Assembly: GCF_000715075.1 (NCBI RefSeq)
Contig: NC_134082.1
Span: 140,418,948 to 140,482,947, forward strand
Reading direction: 5' to 3'
DNA: 64,000 nt
Source of the DNA: Nicotiana tabacum
Lineage: Eukaryota > Streptophyta > Magnoliopsida > Solanales > Solanaceae
Part shown: piece after piece, positions 46,333 to 57,386 of the stretch
How the letters are laid out: the number at the start of each line of letters is the position of its first letter
Position numbering within the stretch: position 1 is the first letter of the stretch
Notes under the pieces: generated by a model
The model's input: the letters and a program-made list of their open reading frames with translations, nothing else
The model's database searches: none
What the model was told of the DNA's origin: nothing
Made by a program: the position numbers and the translations under genes

Positions 46333-49030
46333 TGTTACACCCCGTAAGTTTAACAACCTTGATATCGTGTCATATATATATTGATATGATATTCTAAGTG
46401 AAATATTTTTGGTAAAGAAAAAAAGATTCTGTAAAAAAAATAAGTTTGAAAAATATAATTTCATATAGTTATTAATATTACTACTTTCGAATATGTTTTA
46501 AATTATACACATAATATGAAAAAAATTATGAGATTTTCTTTATTGTAAAGCTATGAATTATTTTTTTTCACATCAAAAAAAGATTATCTTTGTACCATTT
46601 TAAAAATTAAGCATACGAAAAATTTGTACTATTTATATAAGATTAGGAAAATTATAAGTTGAGAAAATATATGTATTTTTACATGGATATTTTAATGAAA
46701 TAATAGTGTATGTATTTATTTTATATGGTACCACATGACCATGATAGTAGGGTATATAAAGTGTGTTAAAAATGAGTAGTATTTTAAGTAAGTTGAGATA
46801 ATTTTTAATGATATGGATAATCGGGTAATTATTTATTAAAAGGAGATTAACAAATTAATTAAGTGGATAATTATTGAAGGGAAAATATCCCCCAACATGG
46901 CAACCATATAAGAGTTATTAAGTGACTCTTCAGTCATTTTTGCAAGGTGGAAACAATGAAGGCTAAAAGCACTTTGGTGAATGACAATTGTGTAGCTAAT
47001 GACATGTAAGAGTCCCACTTATGTGCATTTTGTTCTAGTGTTGTTAAATGCTATTTTCTTTTCTTTTCAGGCATAGAACACGATAAGCATGTGTAAAAGG
47101 ACATATTTTAGTCATCTGCTTGTGACCTTGTTAGTCATTTTTCCCGTTTTTGCAGTATCTTCTTGAAACAATATAACTTGCAAGAATTATTATTTTGGTT
47201 ATAGTGCTCGGTGTCTTTGATTTCAACCTAAATGGTTATGGATGTTGTTTCTTTTCTTGAGCAAGAGTATCTCTAGGAGAAAGCATAGGAAGTGAATTTA
47301 GCTACCATAATCACGAGAATGTGGTAGGAGTATCAAAGACCGGGGTAATATTGGAGAAAGATATTCCGGATGAGCGTTGTTTAGGAGGGATTGTCAAGAG
47401 AATCGGCACAGGTATGTTAAGGCTAATCCTTTTTTTTTTTCATGATCCAAGTGACGATACGTAAACGTAATGAATTCCATAAATGGTTCTACTCTTAGCA
47501 GTTACGGATGTCCATGTTACTTATTCCTGTAAAGTAATATTCAAGCATGTCTAAGTACGTATCTAGTTCTCTATAGAGGTATATGATAAAGATATTAATG
47601 TTCATAATATAAGTGACATATGCACCTACAATCACAACTAATTTGTTCTAACAGAAGATGTTAAAATACAAGAAAGTGTTTGTCAACTGCTATACTATGT
47701 CCGCAAGAAGAATAGTCTTCAGCTATTGTTATTTATCTGTTGGTCTCCAAAGATAGTTTCAGCTAGTAATATGTTCTTGCAAGACTATTTTGCCTTTCAG
47801 TGACTTTCATAAGAAATTGACTCAAGGAAAGAAGATATATCTCCCGAGCTAATTATCTATAAAAAGAAAAAGGGTGAAGCTTACAATGTATGAAGATGAT
47901 CTTGAATTTTCTAATATAAACAAAAAAAAAACTATTTTTAACTTAAGCTCCGACAATTAGCCAAAAAGTATAAATTGAAATATTATGGAATAGGAGAACT
48001 TACCTTTTGAACTTAGTGTTTGATTGTGATTCTAGTGGGTGGTGGGCATTGACAACATATTTGTTGTTGAGGTATTTGATAAAGATGTTAATGTTTATAA
48101 TATAGTAATACATGCATCTTCATGCATATGAATTTACCACCAAGCTACGGCTGGTTGGGCAGTTATATATTTACCACCGTGCTACGGCCGGTTGGGCAGA
48201 CATGCATTTACCACCGGCTACGGCAGGTCGGGCAGTTACCACCGGTTGGCCAGTTATGTATCATTACTTACCATCGGTTGGGCAGTCATGCATATTTATT
48301 TACCACCGAGCTACAGCCGGTTGGGCAGTTATACGTTTACCACCGAGCTAAGGCCGGTCGGGCAGTCATGCATTTACCACCGTGCTATAGCCGGTGGGGA
48401 AGTTCCAATGATCAGTTGGGCAGTCATGCATTATACGATATGGATAATAGAAATAGTCTCAAAGATAAGCATTATATATGTAAGTATAATAAGTATGCAT
48501 ATACGATGACAATTAAGAGATTCAAGTTGATTTTTATATGTCTTTATTAATGTTGACTTATTGTTATGTTTCAGTTCTGCCTTACATACTCAGTACATTA
48601 TTCGTACTAACGTCTTTTTGTTGGGGACATTGCATTCATGCCTGAAGGTATAGATAATCAGTTTGACGAGTCCTTATCGTAGATGAGATTGGCATTCAGT
48701 GAAGGATCGGTAAGACTCCATATCATTCGGAGTGCAGCCGAGTCTATGAGTCATCATGTTAGAGTTTTGCTACAGACTTATGGGTAGGCCGGTACTCTGT
48801 CCCATTAGATGTCAAGCTATCTTAGAGGCTTTGTAGACAGAAGTTCATTTTTTATAGTATGTCAGAGGCCTTGACGGCCTATATGTATTCATGATTTAAG
48901 AAAAATAGTTCAGTAATACAGTGTTGCCCACATATAGTTATACATTACGAGTTGTGGCCATGTTGGCCCATGATAGTTATAAAAGGAATGAATGGGTGCC
49001 TACCACACCTCCCAAGGTTGGGGCGTCACA
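46333..49030 (+). repeat. 3' LTR of the non-autonomous element
   Basis: Begins TGTTACACCCCGTAAG and ends GGGGCGTCACA, about 2.70 kb. Compared with the 5' LTR, a segment before the end (about 49000) is shorter: the cgggccagtgtggcacc stretch near 45795 has no counterpart. The TTACCACCG array recurs at 48132-48430. Confidence 0.85.
48132..48430. repeat. Short tandem array in the 3' LTR
   Basis: Same unit and order as at 44909-45208, with few differences, so the array was already expanded when the element inserted. Confidence 0.85.
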
Positions 49031-49330
49031 ATTTTTACCATGACCACATTGGCGACCCACTAGGATACTTTGATTCCCGGATGGAACCATTAGCGAGCAA
49101 CTTATCGACTTCTTCGCTGACTGCGTTGTTGATTGTGGTGTTGAACATTCTCTTCATTTGCCGTACAGGGAGGTAAAGAGGTCGACATTCAGCTTGGGAT
49201 TCTCGGCATATTTGAATGGGAAAAGGCAAACAAATCGGCATTGTTAGTGAAGAACTCATGGAACTTACCTGGTTCTGAGAGGTTGTGCCCGATATAAGCT
49301 TTTTCTGTGTTATCGGTGTTGTCAAATTGA
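49031..49330 (-). pseudogene. Reverse transcriptase N-terminus of the Tat element
   Basis: The frame from 49325 carries VRQMKRMFNTTINNAVSEEV, DKLLANGSIRESKYPSG and then the split point beside the inserted element. This is the RT start (KRRxF...VxKLLxxGFIRExxYPxW in relatives). Stops follow directly because of the insertion. Confidence 0.7.
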
Positions 49331-49990
49331 ACGGGGTCGAGGTCTTCTATGGTTTCCTTGCAGGCTTTTACGACATCTAGGTCTTTGATGGCCTCTATCT
49401 GTGTGTCGGGTTTGGTTACCGATATGGCTGATTGCTATGCTTCCGCACTTGCCCCCTTTACCTGTTAGGTGTGTGTGCAATCTTGGGAGATTCGGTTGCA
49501 TTCTTGGGTGGTGCGTTGCTCGCCCCGGATTCTGAATATTCCCCATGGGGTAGGAAATTTGATCACTTGATAGAAACTTGACGGGACGGCTCGCATAGCG
49601 TGTATCCATGGACGCCCTATAATAGCGTTGTAGGTTGTTTCTTAGTTCATGACGTGAGACGTCGTTTCCAGAGTGACTCCTCCTGCCAGAACGAGCAGCA
49701 CTATCTCTCCAGAGGTTCGTTCCACTGCATTATTAAAACTTGTTAGTGTTATGCAATGCGGTACTATCTTTTCCTCGAGTCTCATCTGTATGGGACTCGT
49801 GGGTGAATAATACACGTGTCGCTTCTGTCATCCACCATTATTCTTTTTACATCAGTATCCGCGATATGTAAAGTTATAATCAAAGCATCATAGTGAGGGA
49901 AAGACAAACCGTTTTGTATATGGCTCATCGAAGATGATACTATCTTCGAGGTCATCGTACCGTTTGTGAGGGACTGTCCGCTTGAGTTTG
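49331..49990 (-). pseudogene. Protease region of the Tat element (broken)
   Basis: On the minus strand, ASRPVKF is followed by FPTPWGIFRIRGEQRTTQEC, a conserved stretch at the protease-RT junction of Tat elements. The upstream part (about 49990-49640) has the DxxRIMVDD-like start of the aspartic protease in broken frame. The active-site triad is not clearly read. Confidence 0.55.
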
Positions 49991-50534
49991 TGCGTGGATG
50001 GTGAATTTCACATGGTTGATTACTGTATCATCGCCGCCGCCAATGATCATTTATGGTACGAGCTGGTGATAGTGGTTTTGGAGGTCCATGAGGTTGATCG
50101 CGTCCACGAGCGAAGTTAACCCGTCCTCGATCGCTCAGCAGTTCTTTCAGGTGTCCCTGGTTTAGCATTCTTACCACTTCCTATCGCAGACCTATACAGT
50201 CTTCAGTCTTATGTCCTCTTTCTGGTGGAATTCACACAGAACATTCGATCTCCAAGTGCTCGAATCTGACTTCATCTTTTGTGGCCACTGCACCTTTGTG
50301 CCGAGCTTTTCTAGTGCATACACTATTTCTGAAGGAGAAACGCACAAGTCTACTTAGCAGTTTTTTGGTTGTTTTCAACATGTTTATATTTAACCCATTT
50401 TGGAAGGTTGTTACCACCATCTCCTCTGATACATTCGAGAGGCTCATTCTTACCCTATTGAATAGGGCTAGGAAAACCCGAAGTCCTTCGCCTGTCGTTT
50501 GCCTAACGGCGAAGATGTCATTTACCCTGGCTTC
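49991..50534 (-). pseudogene. gag remnant of the Tat element, cut by the Ogre-type element
   Basis: On the minus strand EARVNDIFAVRQTTGEGLRV, FLALFNRVRMSLSNVSEEMV and TFQNGLN (50530-50380) match the gag capsid of Tat-like elements. The rest of gag and the 5' LTR are missing because the Ogre LTR begins at about 50535. Between 50230 and 49990 the sequence is a linker with stops. Confidence 0.65.
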
Positions 50535-52069
50535 TGGCTTTTCCCCGAACGAATTTCAATTTAAACCCGACCCTTAACCCAATTAAACCAACCCAACTAG
50601 GATTCCCCACCTACCCTTTTAATCTAGGGCACTGATTATTCAGATTAACGGCCACCATGCACCCTTCCTAAAATAAACCTAAACGACCCCTTACCCTAAT
50701 TCATTTTCACCAAACACCGCCCTTGAATCCCTCTTCTCTCAATTCTCTCTACAGCCTCATATGAACACTAGCTGCCGCCACCTAATTCCACCCTAATCCA
50801 CCTCAATCCCCACCTAATCTATGGTTTCCTATGCCCATTTGAGATGTATACCGGCCTCCTACATTTTCCGGTGGCCCGTTTATGTGATTTCATGGCCAGA
50901 TCTGGTCTAGTCCTTGCTCAACCTCTATTTCTAGTCTTTCTCCGGCCATCCATGGCCGTTCAAGTCTGATCCTTAACTTTTCAGGCTAGATCGGTAACTT
51001 TCAAAGTCTTTCTCACTTTTTTTAGGTTATCTGAAACCTTAACCTTTAGGATCTTTCAATTTTCTTCAGATCTATCTTAGATCTATGCATATTATGAACT
51101 TCTTAAGTGTTTTTCTCAAAGGTTCTCCGATTTTCTTTCAAAGTGACTCTTTATTTTTTTGACGATTAGGGTTTCTCTTAACTTCTTTTTAAAGAGCTCT
51201 TCTCTGATTTTCGGTGTTGTTTTATGATTTTACTATGTTCAAACAACTTGTTTATGCTTTCCCTCTACTTGATTCAGCATGTTGGAAATCCTAGGTCTTT
51301 TTTGGTCTTGTCCGATTTCTAAAACTGTTTGTTTGAATGTATACTTGTTCGATTAAAGTTTTTTTGTTTCTGAATCTCTTTTCTTTGTGTGAATTATCTG
51401 ATTCTGAGTTCTTATCATCTCTTATACTCGACTATTGTTGAAACCCTAATTTCTCAAAAGGTTTCCTCATTTGTTACTGTGAGACATTTACTTGTTTTTG
51501 ACTTTCTTCTTCACTTTGGCTCTACGTGTGAGCCCTGACTATTTGACCTTATTCATTACTGAATCCTAGCTTATTTATGCTACTATTCTATGTTTATGTT
51601 GTTTCTTTTGCAAATGTGTTTGGCCTTGCATGTCTGATACTTCTGATCATTCTATTTATCTGTTGAAGTGTAGAATTATGTTTCTTTCTTGATTGATCAT
51701 GATTCCCTCAATATTGCGACTGATTGCAAAAGTTTTCTTATGAACCTTAATTTTACTCGTGTGTTTGAATTAATTGATTCCCCTCCTTTAATTACTGTGA
51801 TGTTTTACTTTGCTGAATCCCTTCCCAAAACTAAGCATATTTTTAACTTAGTCTCAATTATTTGCTTCAAACTTTTACTGCCCCCTTATATGGCAATGAT
51901 CAATCTGTCCCAAACTGATTTCGTTCCTTAATTAAACTTGTTAGTATCCGTTAAGCAGTGATTCCTTAATTAAAGGGAATCACTTGTGATAATTGATTAT
52001 GATTGTGATTATTTTCATGTTTGTGTTAAGACTTTACTTATTACCTTATTCTTCACTCGTTTTCAAAAC

Positions 52070-52077
52070 TATAAATA
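52070..52077 (+). promoter_or_regulatory. TATA box of the plus-strand Ogre LTR
   Basis: TATAAATA in ttcaaaactataaataccc, about 1.5 kb into the LTR. The downstream sequence (ctttcagaaaacagaa) suits a transcription start within about 35 bases. Expression is not known. Confidence 0.55.
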
Positions 52078-53164
52078 CCCACCATCTCTTCTTTCAGAAA
52101 ACAGAATAATTTGAGTTCAAAACATACTTACACTTAAAAATTCTCTCTTTCTTTACTACTACTTGTGCTATTGCTTTGTCTAGCCGACTGAAAGCCAAGG
52201 CTAGACTGTGGAATCTTGCATGCTTTACCTTTCTACACCTTGTATTTCTACTGGTATGCCCTAGTTAATTTTTAAGCCTCAACAACAATATGTTTCTTTA
52301 GTTTCTTCAGTTTCTTTCACTCTTGTCTACTTCTGCATGTAGTTCTGCAGTCATGTTACTTTACCAGCATGCTGTAATCTGTTCCATTCCCTCTTAGATT
52401 AATGCTTCCCCTATGTGTGTTTTGAAGTATACTCTACCAGACACTTGTTGTGTACTTGCTGTCTTATGAATCCCAAACCGCCACATCCTTTCTATGTGTT
52501 TGTGTTCTTTTGACTAGTTTGTGGCCATGCCAGCATCATCTATTGGTGTGCATGACCAAACCAAACCCCTGCTGGGGTCATGTGCTTACAGACAAGTGTA
52601 TCATTAAATCCCCTTGACCCCTTTGTATGACTACTGATTCTGTGTAGTTTTGATCTCACTACTACAACTGATTTCAAGCACTTCTATTACTGATTACTTT
52701 CAAAATGGACTTTCCAGTCCAGTTTTAAACAAACTCTTTTTCAAATTGTGTGTTCTGCACTTTCACTATACTCCTAGAATCTAGGTTCTGCCCCTCTTGT
52801 GTGAGCCTTGCCTTGGGACCCCTGAGCTCCATCTGAACTTGGACATATACAGGCTGGACCTTCCACACTACACTTACTCTGTCTAGTTATGCAAATATGG
52901 ATGTGAGCACTGCCCGAGATCCCATGAGGTCCTTAGGGAACTCTGACACACCCAGATATGAGAAAGGCTTTGAAACAACATTGACATTTGAGGTGGTTTA
53001 TTCCATAACTTAGAGAGGAAGTCAGAATCAGGCTTCCTATGGTTGTAACTTCTTATTTTGCACTTTTTTATGATATAATTCAATCATTGGGTCTGTAATA
53101 ATTTGTAACAAATATTGGGGTTGGCTAGTAAAAAGGGATGGGGTGATTATACATGTTTTAGCTA

Positions 53165-53710
53165 TTAGAAAGGTAGATAACATGTCTATAGGGTGTATTT
53201 CGATATAATCTGCTAGAAAACATGCCTATAGGATCTGCTTTAGGTTAATGAATTCTGCATACTTCACTTTCACACAAATAGAAACCATGTCTATAGGATC
53301 TAAATAGCTTTAATGATAGATATCATGCCTATAAGATTAAAATCAATTTTAATAGAAATCATGCCTATAGGAATTTCGCTTTGATTAAATAAATCCTGTC
53401 TGCTTAACTGCATGTTAAATTAGATACCATGCCTATAGGACCAAAATCAACCTTTAATACTCAGATACCATATCTGTAGGAATTAAAATCAGCTATAATA
53501 ATGATCATGCCTATAGGATCTAAAACCAGTTTAGTTTAAAAATCAGTTTGATTCGTACTTATCTGTTCTGAATCAGATTGAATAACTTACTCTTTTCATG
53601 TTAATCAATATCATTAGAAGGCATGCCTATAGATCCAAATCACCTGTTTAAAACTAACCACTGCTCTGCTGCATTCTTAATCAATATAGACATCATGCTC
53701 ATAGGACATC
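53165..53710. repeat. Degenerate minisatellite in the Ogre LTR
   Basis: About ten copies of a CATGCCTATAGGATC-like word, spaced irregularly from about 30 to 120 bp (for example near 53169, 53220, 53287, 53330, 53362, 53428, 53468, 53506, 53624 and 53696). Many are preceded by aga(t/a)a and followed by taaaatca. No protein. Confidence 0.75.
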
Positions 53711-54705
53711 ACCGTTACGCTTAGGCAAGCCTTAGGTAATTAGTTAAATAAAACTGAATTTGCCTTTGTTAATTATCAACTGCTACAACTAGCAGGTAGA
53801 CCTGACTCGGACTTCTTATATGAGTTATGCAATAAATTTGGTTCTGCTTCAACATTTTAAACACCCTACTTTAGTACTTTAAATTCTAACCCTAATTGTG
53901 TGTAAGCCATGCTATTTATATGCTCTATTTGTAGAGGTGTACATGGTCCTCTTAATTGTTTATGTGTTTCCCCTTGAAATGCAGTCCAACATGTTTTGTA
54001 TGTCGCTCTAGCCTTTTACCTTTAAACCTAAGAGTCAGCCTAAAATCTTCCCTCTTATAGGAATAGTAGTCCATCCCTCAGGGACTGATAGAAATGGGAC
54101 GGGTAATTGCATGCAATAGAGGTCGAGACCAATCCGCGCTTTAATATCTTAACGTGGTGGGAAGGGTAGATATGGATATGATGACCCGTGCGCTAATACC
54201 ACGTGTAGCCCCTCTTTTGAGGAGTGTCATACCGGGTATTTCATCGATGTGATCCATATTATAACCAAGACTAGGACCCCCCTCCCCCCTTTTACATTCT
54301 CAAGTATGTGTAAACTATAAGTCCTTTTCAAAATTCGCCTTTTAATAATTGTTTTCAAACTCTTATGTGTTTAAACTTAAATCCCCTACTATTTGAGCCT
54401 ATACTTGCCTATTTGCTAATTTTACAAATTTACAAAAACTTGTTTGGCCGGGAACAACACTAGTGGATCCTGAGGGGTGCCTAACACCTTTCCCTTAGGA
54501 TAATTTCAAGTCTTTACCCTATCTCTGGTTATCAAACAAACTTAGAAATGAACCTTATAGGTGTCCTAATGCACCTTAAATCATTAGGTGGCGACTCTTC
54601 AAAAATGCAAACCCAGTTCCCAAAGGGAATGAGTTGTCCCATACCCAAAAAATGTCATAAACCCGATTTTTCGATGTGAAGAGGGAAAAAGGAGGCGCGA
54701 CAGAA

Positions 54706-54723
54706 TGTCGACTCTACTGGGGA
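54706..54723 (+). promoter_or_regulatory. Primer binding site of the plus-strand Ogre element
   Basis: TGTCGACTCTACTGGGGA, three bases after the LTR. Compared with the minus-strand element (TGGCGACTCTGCTGGG) it has G-to-T and G-to-A changes that should weaken tRNA pairing. Confidence 0.75.
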
Positions 54724-55427
54724 TTTTTAGGCTTTTACTATTTCAGATTGTTCTTATAAATTTGTACACTTCATGTGTGCAATTACTTGTTTATTTTCTT
54801 CAAAGCATTTAATTTCTTCTTCAACTACAAAACTGACATGTCTTCTTTGTTTCTTTCCTTTATTGCTGCTTTAAATTATAAAACTGTTGTATTTATCTCT
54901 TTCTTAACGTAAAAATACATTCCAACATGCTTTTATTTATTGCATAATCATGCTCAAAATCATACTTCACTCGTGCCGAACGAATACTATTGCAACACTT
55001 TTAATGAGCGGTTGCGCTCTTCCATATTATTACCCCCTAAATTCGGAAAGACATATTTGCGGTAAAACTAGTCGATCAGTGGTGCAGTCGACAGTTTCGT
55101 GTCTTCCCCCTTGAGTTTTCTGCTCAAGGGTACCAGTCTAAAACCCTATAGAAACCTTACTTTGTTCAAATCGTGCATGCATCATGGTCAAACCTATCCG
55201 GGTTAGTTATGTTTTCCATATAATAATCCTTTAAGATAACCTTGTCTAAAAGTCCATCGGTTTTCCCTAAACCCAAGCCGACGTCGTCACGTTCTATGCA
55301 TTTATTTGGAGAACTAAATGCTTCGTGCCAATTATTGATGTTAAATAGTAGAGTCTGGTGGGGGTAACGGCCTAACCATATTTGTCTTGCAGAAATATAA
55401 GGCACGAAGTCCCTAGATTCGGCATGG
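54724..55427 (+). other. Leader between PBS and ORF1
   Basis: About 700 bp with no convincing frame. Untranslated leaders of this length are usual in Ogre elements. Confidence 0.6.
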
Positions 55428-56940
55428 TCACCAACATCCACCGCTAGTGGAGAGATCTACACTCTAGTGATCAAACTATCATCCAAAAACACTTGGGAAA
55501 CCTACCATCCCTTCTGGAGGTCCAACCTAACAACATGATCATAGAAGCTGCTACTCTGTTCTGGGATTGTGAAAGGGCCATGTTCTGTTTTGGGGACATT
55601 GAAATGACGCCTTTGCTGGAGGAGATAGGAGGATTGGCTAGTTTAGTATGGGAAACTCCGGGTTTGCTAATGCCTGAGAACCGCAAAGGCAGGGGTTTGC
55701 TCAAAATAATGGGTTTGAAGAAGAATACAGAACTGACATGCCTTAAGGACTCATACATCCCTTTGGAATACTTATATGAAAGGTACGGTCACAGAAAATT
55801 CTACCGTACCTACCCCAATGAGTTTGCCATCACATCCTTGGGGCACATCCATCGTAGGGTTTTTGTCTTCATGTTTTGTTTCCTGGGCTGATCGTGTTTC
55901 CAATGAAGAAAGGGAGAATCCATATCAGGCTGGCTATGGTAACTAAGACCCTAATTGAGGGGATTAGTGGGCAGCCATTCAGCATCGTGCCCATGATCAT
56001 TTTAGACATATACCGAGCCTTGGAAAAGTGTCAACAAGGAGCAAAACACTTCGAAGGTTGCAATTTATTACTACAACTCTGGCTCATGGAACATCTCCAA
56101 AAGGGCGAATACTGACAAGAGATTCAACGAAGGGACTGGGATGATGACATGGGTTTCCATCATCCAAAGAGAATGAATTACATCCCCGATATGTTCGCCC
56201 AACCGGAGAATGCTAAAGAATGGGTCGAGCTTTTTGAAAATCTGACTGAAGAACAAGTTCAATGGATGTTCAAGTGGTTTCCGACCGAGGAGTTCATCGC
56301 CCGATCCAGAGATGCACCTTTCCTGATACCGATCGGTCTAAGAGGAACATATCCCTACATTTCTCCTCGAGTTATGAGGTAGGCTAGTAGGAAGCAAATC
56401 ATACCCAGGGTCGACAAGATGAGCCATTTCAGAGTTGACTTCCAAAATGATGATAGTTCCTACAACTGCCAAGCTCAGCATATGTGGCACTGTAAAATCG
56501 TAACGGGGAAAGACACCATCGAGCCAGACAGATATCATGCTGGTTGTACTCCCTACTATTCAGGCTGGTTGGAAGACAATCATGATGGTCTGGGCCAGCT
56601 TGGGTTTGTTCGAGGTCACATGATCATAGAAGAAAAGGCCGAGGCACAAGTCAAATACAACCAGTTGTGCAAAAGGATCTGTGAATGTGAAAGAGAACAC
56701 CGCAAGATACAAGAATCTAACCAGAAGTTGATTGAGGAATGGAAGGATATGACTGTCAGTGCCAACAAGAGACTGGGATACTTGGAGCGAAGCATAGTAG
56801 AATTGGAAAAAACATTTCTCAAGAGGATTGAAGACTGTCAAAAGGCTGAAGTAAACGAAGGCGGACATCTAGCTAGAACATACCTGTTGCTGGGACTCTG
56901 TGAGTTGTAGAAGCTGTTCGATAGAGCCGAAGATGCCAAA
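55428..56940 (+). pseudogene. Ogre ORF1 (protein of unknown function upstream of gag), broken
   Basis: The frame probably begins near ATG 55428 (MVTNIHR) and is broken at once by a TAG. The main part reads HLGNLPSLLEVQPNNMIIEA, FWDCERAMFCFGDIEMTPLL, EEIGGL (55493-55890). It shifts frame near 55880 (LIVFPMKKGRIHIRL...), again near 56115, and continues 56149-56382 and 56419-56910. The last part is a coiled-coil-like segment, CECEREHRKIQESNQKLIEE. The wording resembles the plant mobile-domain-like proteins (DUF7745 type) known from this position in Ogre elements. Function unknown. Confidence 0.65.
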
Positions 56941-57386
56941 TCTGGGGAAGGTCCTTCTAAGACCAAGTAGATAGGAATTTATCTTTTCGCTTTACAAATG
57001 TAATAAGGCCAACATCCATTAGTGACTTTATTTCTTATTTATTTAGTGTCGATTTGGGATTCATCTTACTTTTTATCAATAAAATAAGGCATTTAGCATT
57101 CTAAGTTCTTCAAATCAATTTGTCGCTAGGCCTACCTCGGGCACAAAGAGGTTTCCAAATTAGGACACACTTTACATTCCCGCACTACGTGTTTAAATAC
57201 CATAATGCTTTTTATAATCCTCACTAACTTGATTACCTTTTTGTTTTTATTTCTATTTTTCTTTTATTATTCCCCTCCCCAAAGGTTAGTTCGTGCACTC
57301 TGGCAACATCATCTTATTCCACGAGATCCAGGGGCCCTCCACCCACTCCTCCTTTTAGTCCAGTCAGAAACAAGAACAAAAGCAAG
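56941..57386 (+). other. Spacer between ORF1 and gag
   Basis: AT-rich, about 450 bp. A T-rich run ends near 57292 in ccccaaag followed by gttagttcg. This may be an intron-like or untranslated spacer. No gene is seen. Confidence 0.45.

Larger units (their letters stand above)
43126..49030 (+). mobile_element. Non-autonomous LTR retrotransposon (LARD-like, Tekay-related ends)
   Basis: Complete element: LTR 43126-45845, PBS, 487-bp interior, polypurine tract, LTR 46333-49030. Flanks TTTTT (43121-43125) and ATTTT (49031-49035) look like a 5-bp target duplication with one change. It interrupts the RT of the Tat element; without it and one duplicate, the RT frame is continuous. No gag or pol is present, so it must have moved with proteins from elsewhere. 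The initiator-Met-type PBS and the cgaatgttctaaagggggaaggatg-type 3' end suggest a chromovirus (Tekay/Del) helper; this is inference. Confidence 0.85.
32400..50534 (-). mobile_element. Tat-lineage Ty3/gypsy element with antisense gene, decayed and interrupted
   Basis: In element (minus) orientation: gag remnant (about 50534-50100), protease (about 49990-49330), RT (49330-49031 and 43120-42560), RNase H (42560-42170), second archaeal-like RNase H (41960-41440) and integrase (41354-40250). A 91-bp minisatellite follows, then an antisense gene (plus strand, 33309-38681), polypurine tract and 3' LTR. An antisense or extra ORF and tandem repeats after pol are known of the Tat lineage. A 5.9-kb non-autonomous element splits the RT, and an Ogre-type element cuts the gag at 50535. 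The 5' LTR is outside the window. Confidence 0.75.
50535..54702 (+). repeat. 5' LTR of the plus-strand Ogre element
   Basis: The end is firm: GAGGCGCGACA at 54702, followed by the PBS. The start is placed at TGGCTTTTCC (50535), where Tat gag similarity ends; it could be off by about 15 bases. Length about 4.2 kb. It contains a TATA box at 52070, a minisatellite at 53165-53710 and no gene. Confidence 0.7.

Noticed and set aside
51689..51931. Open frame of 80 codons in the plus-strand Ogre LTR
   Set aside because: No domain and AT-rich composition; chance frame in a long LTR.
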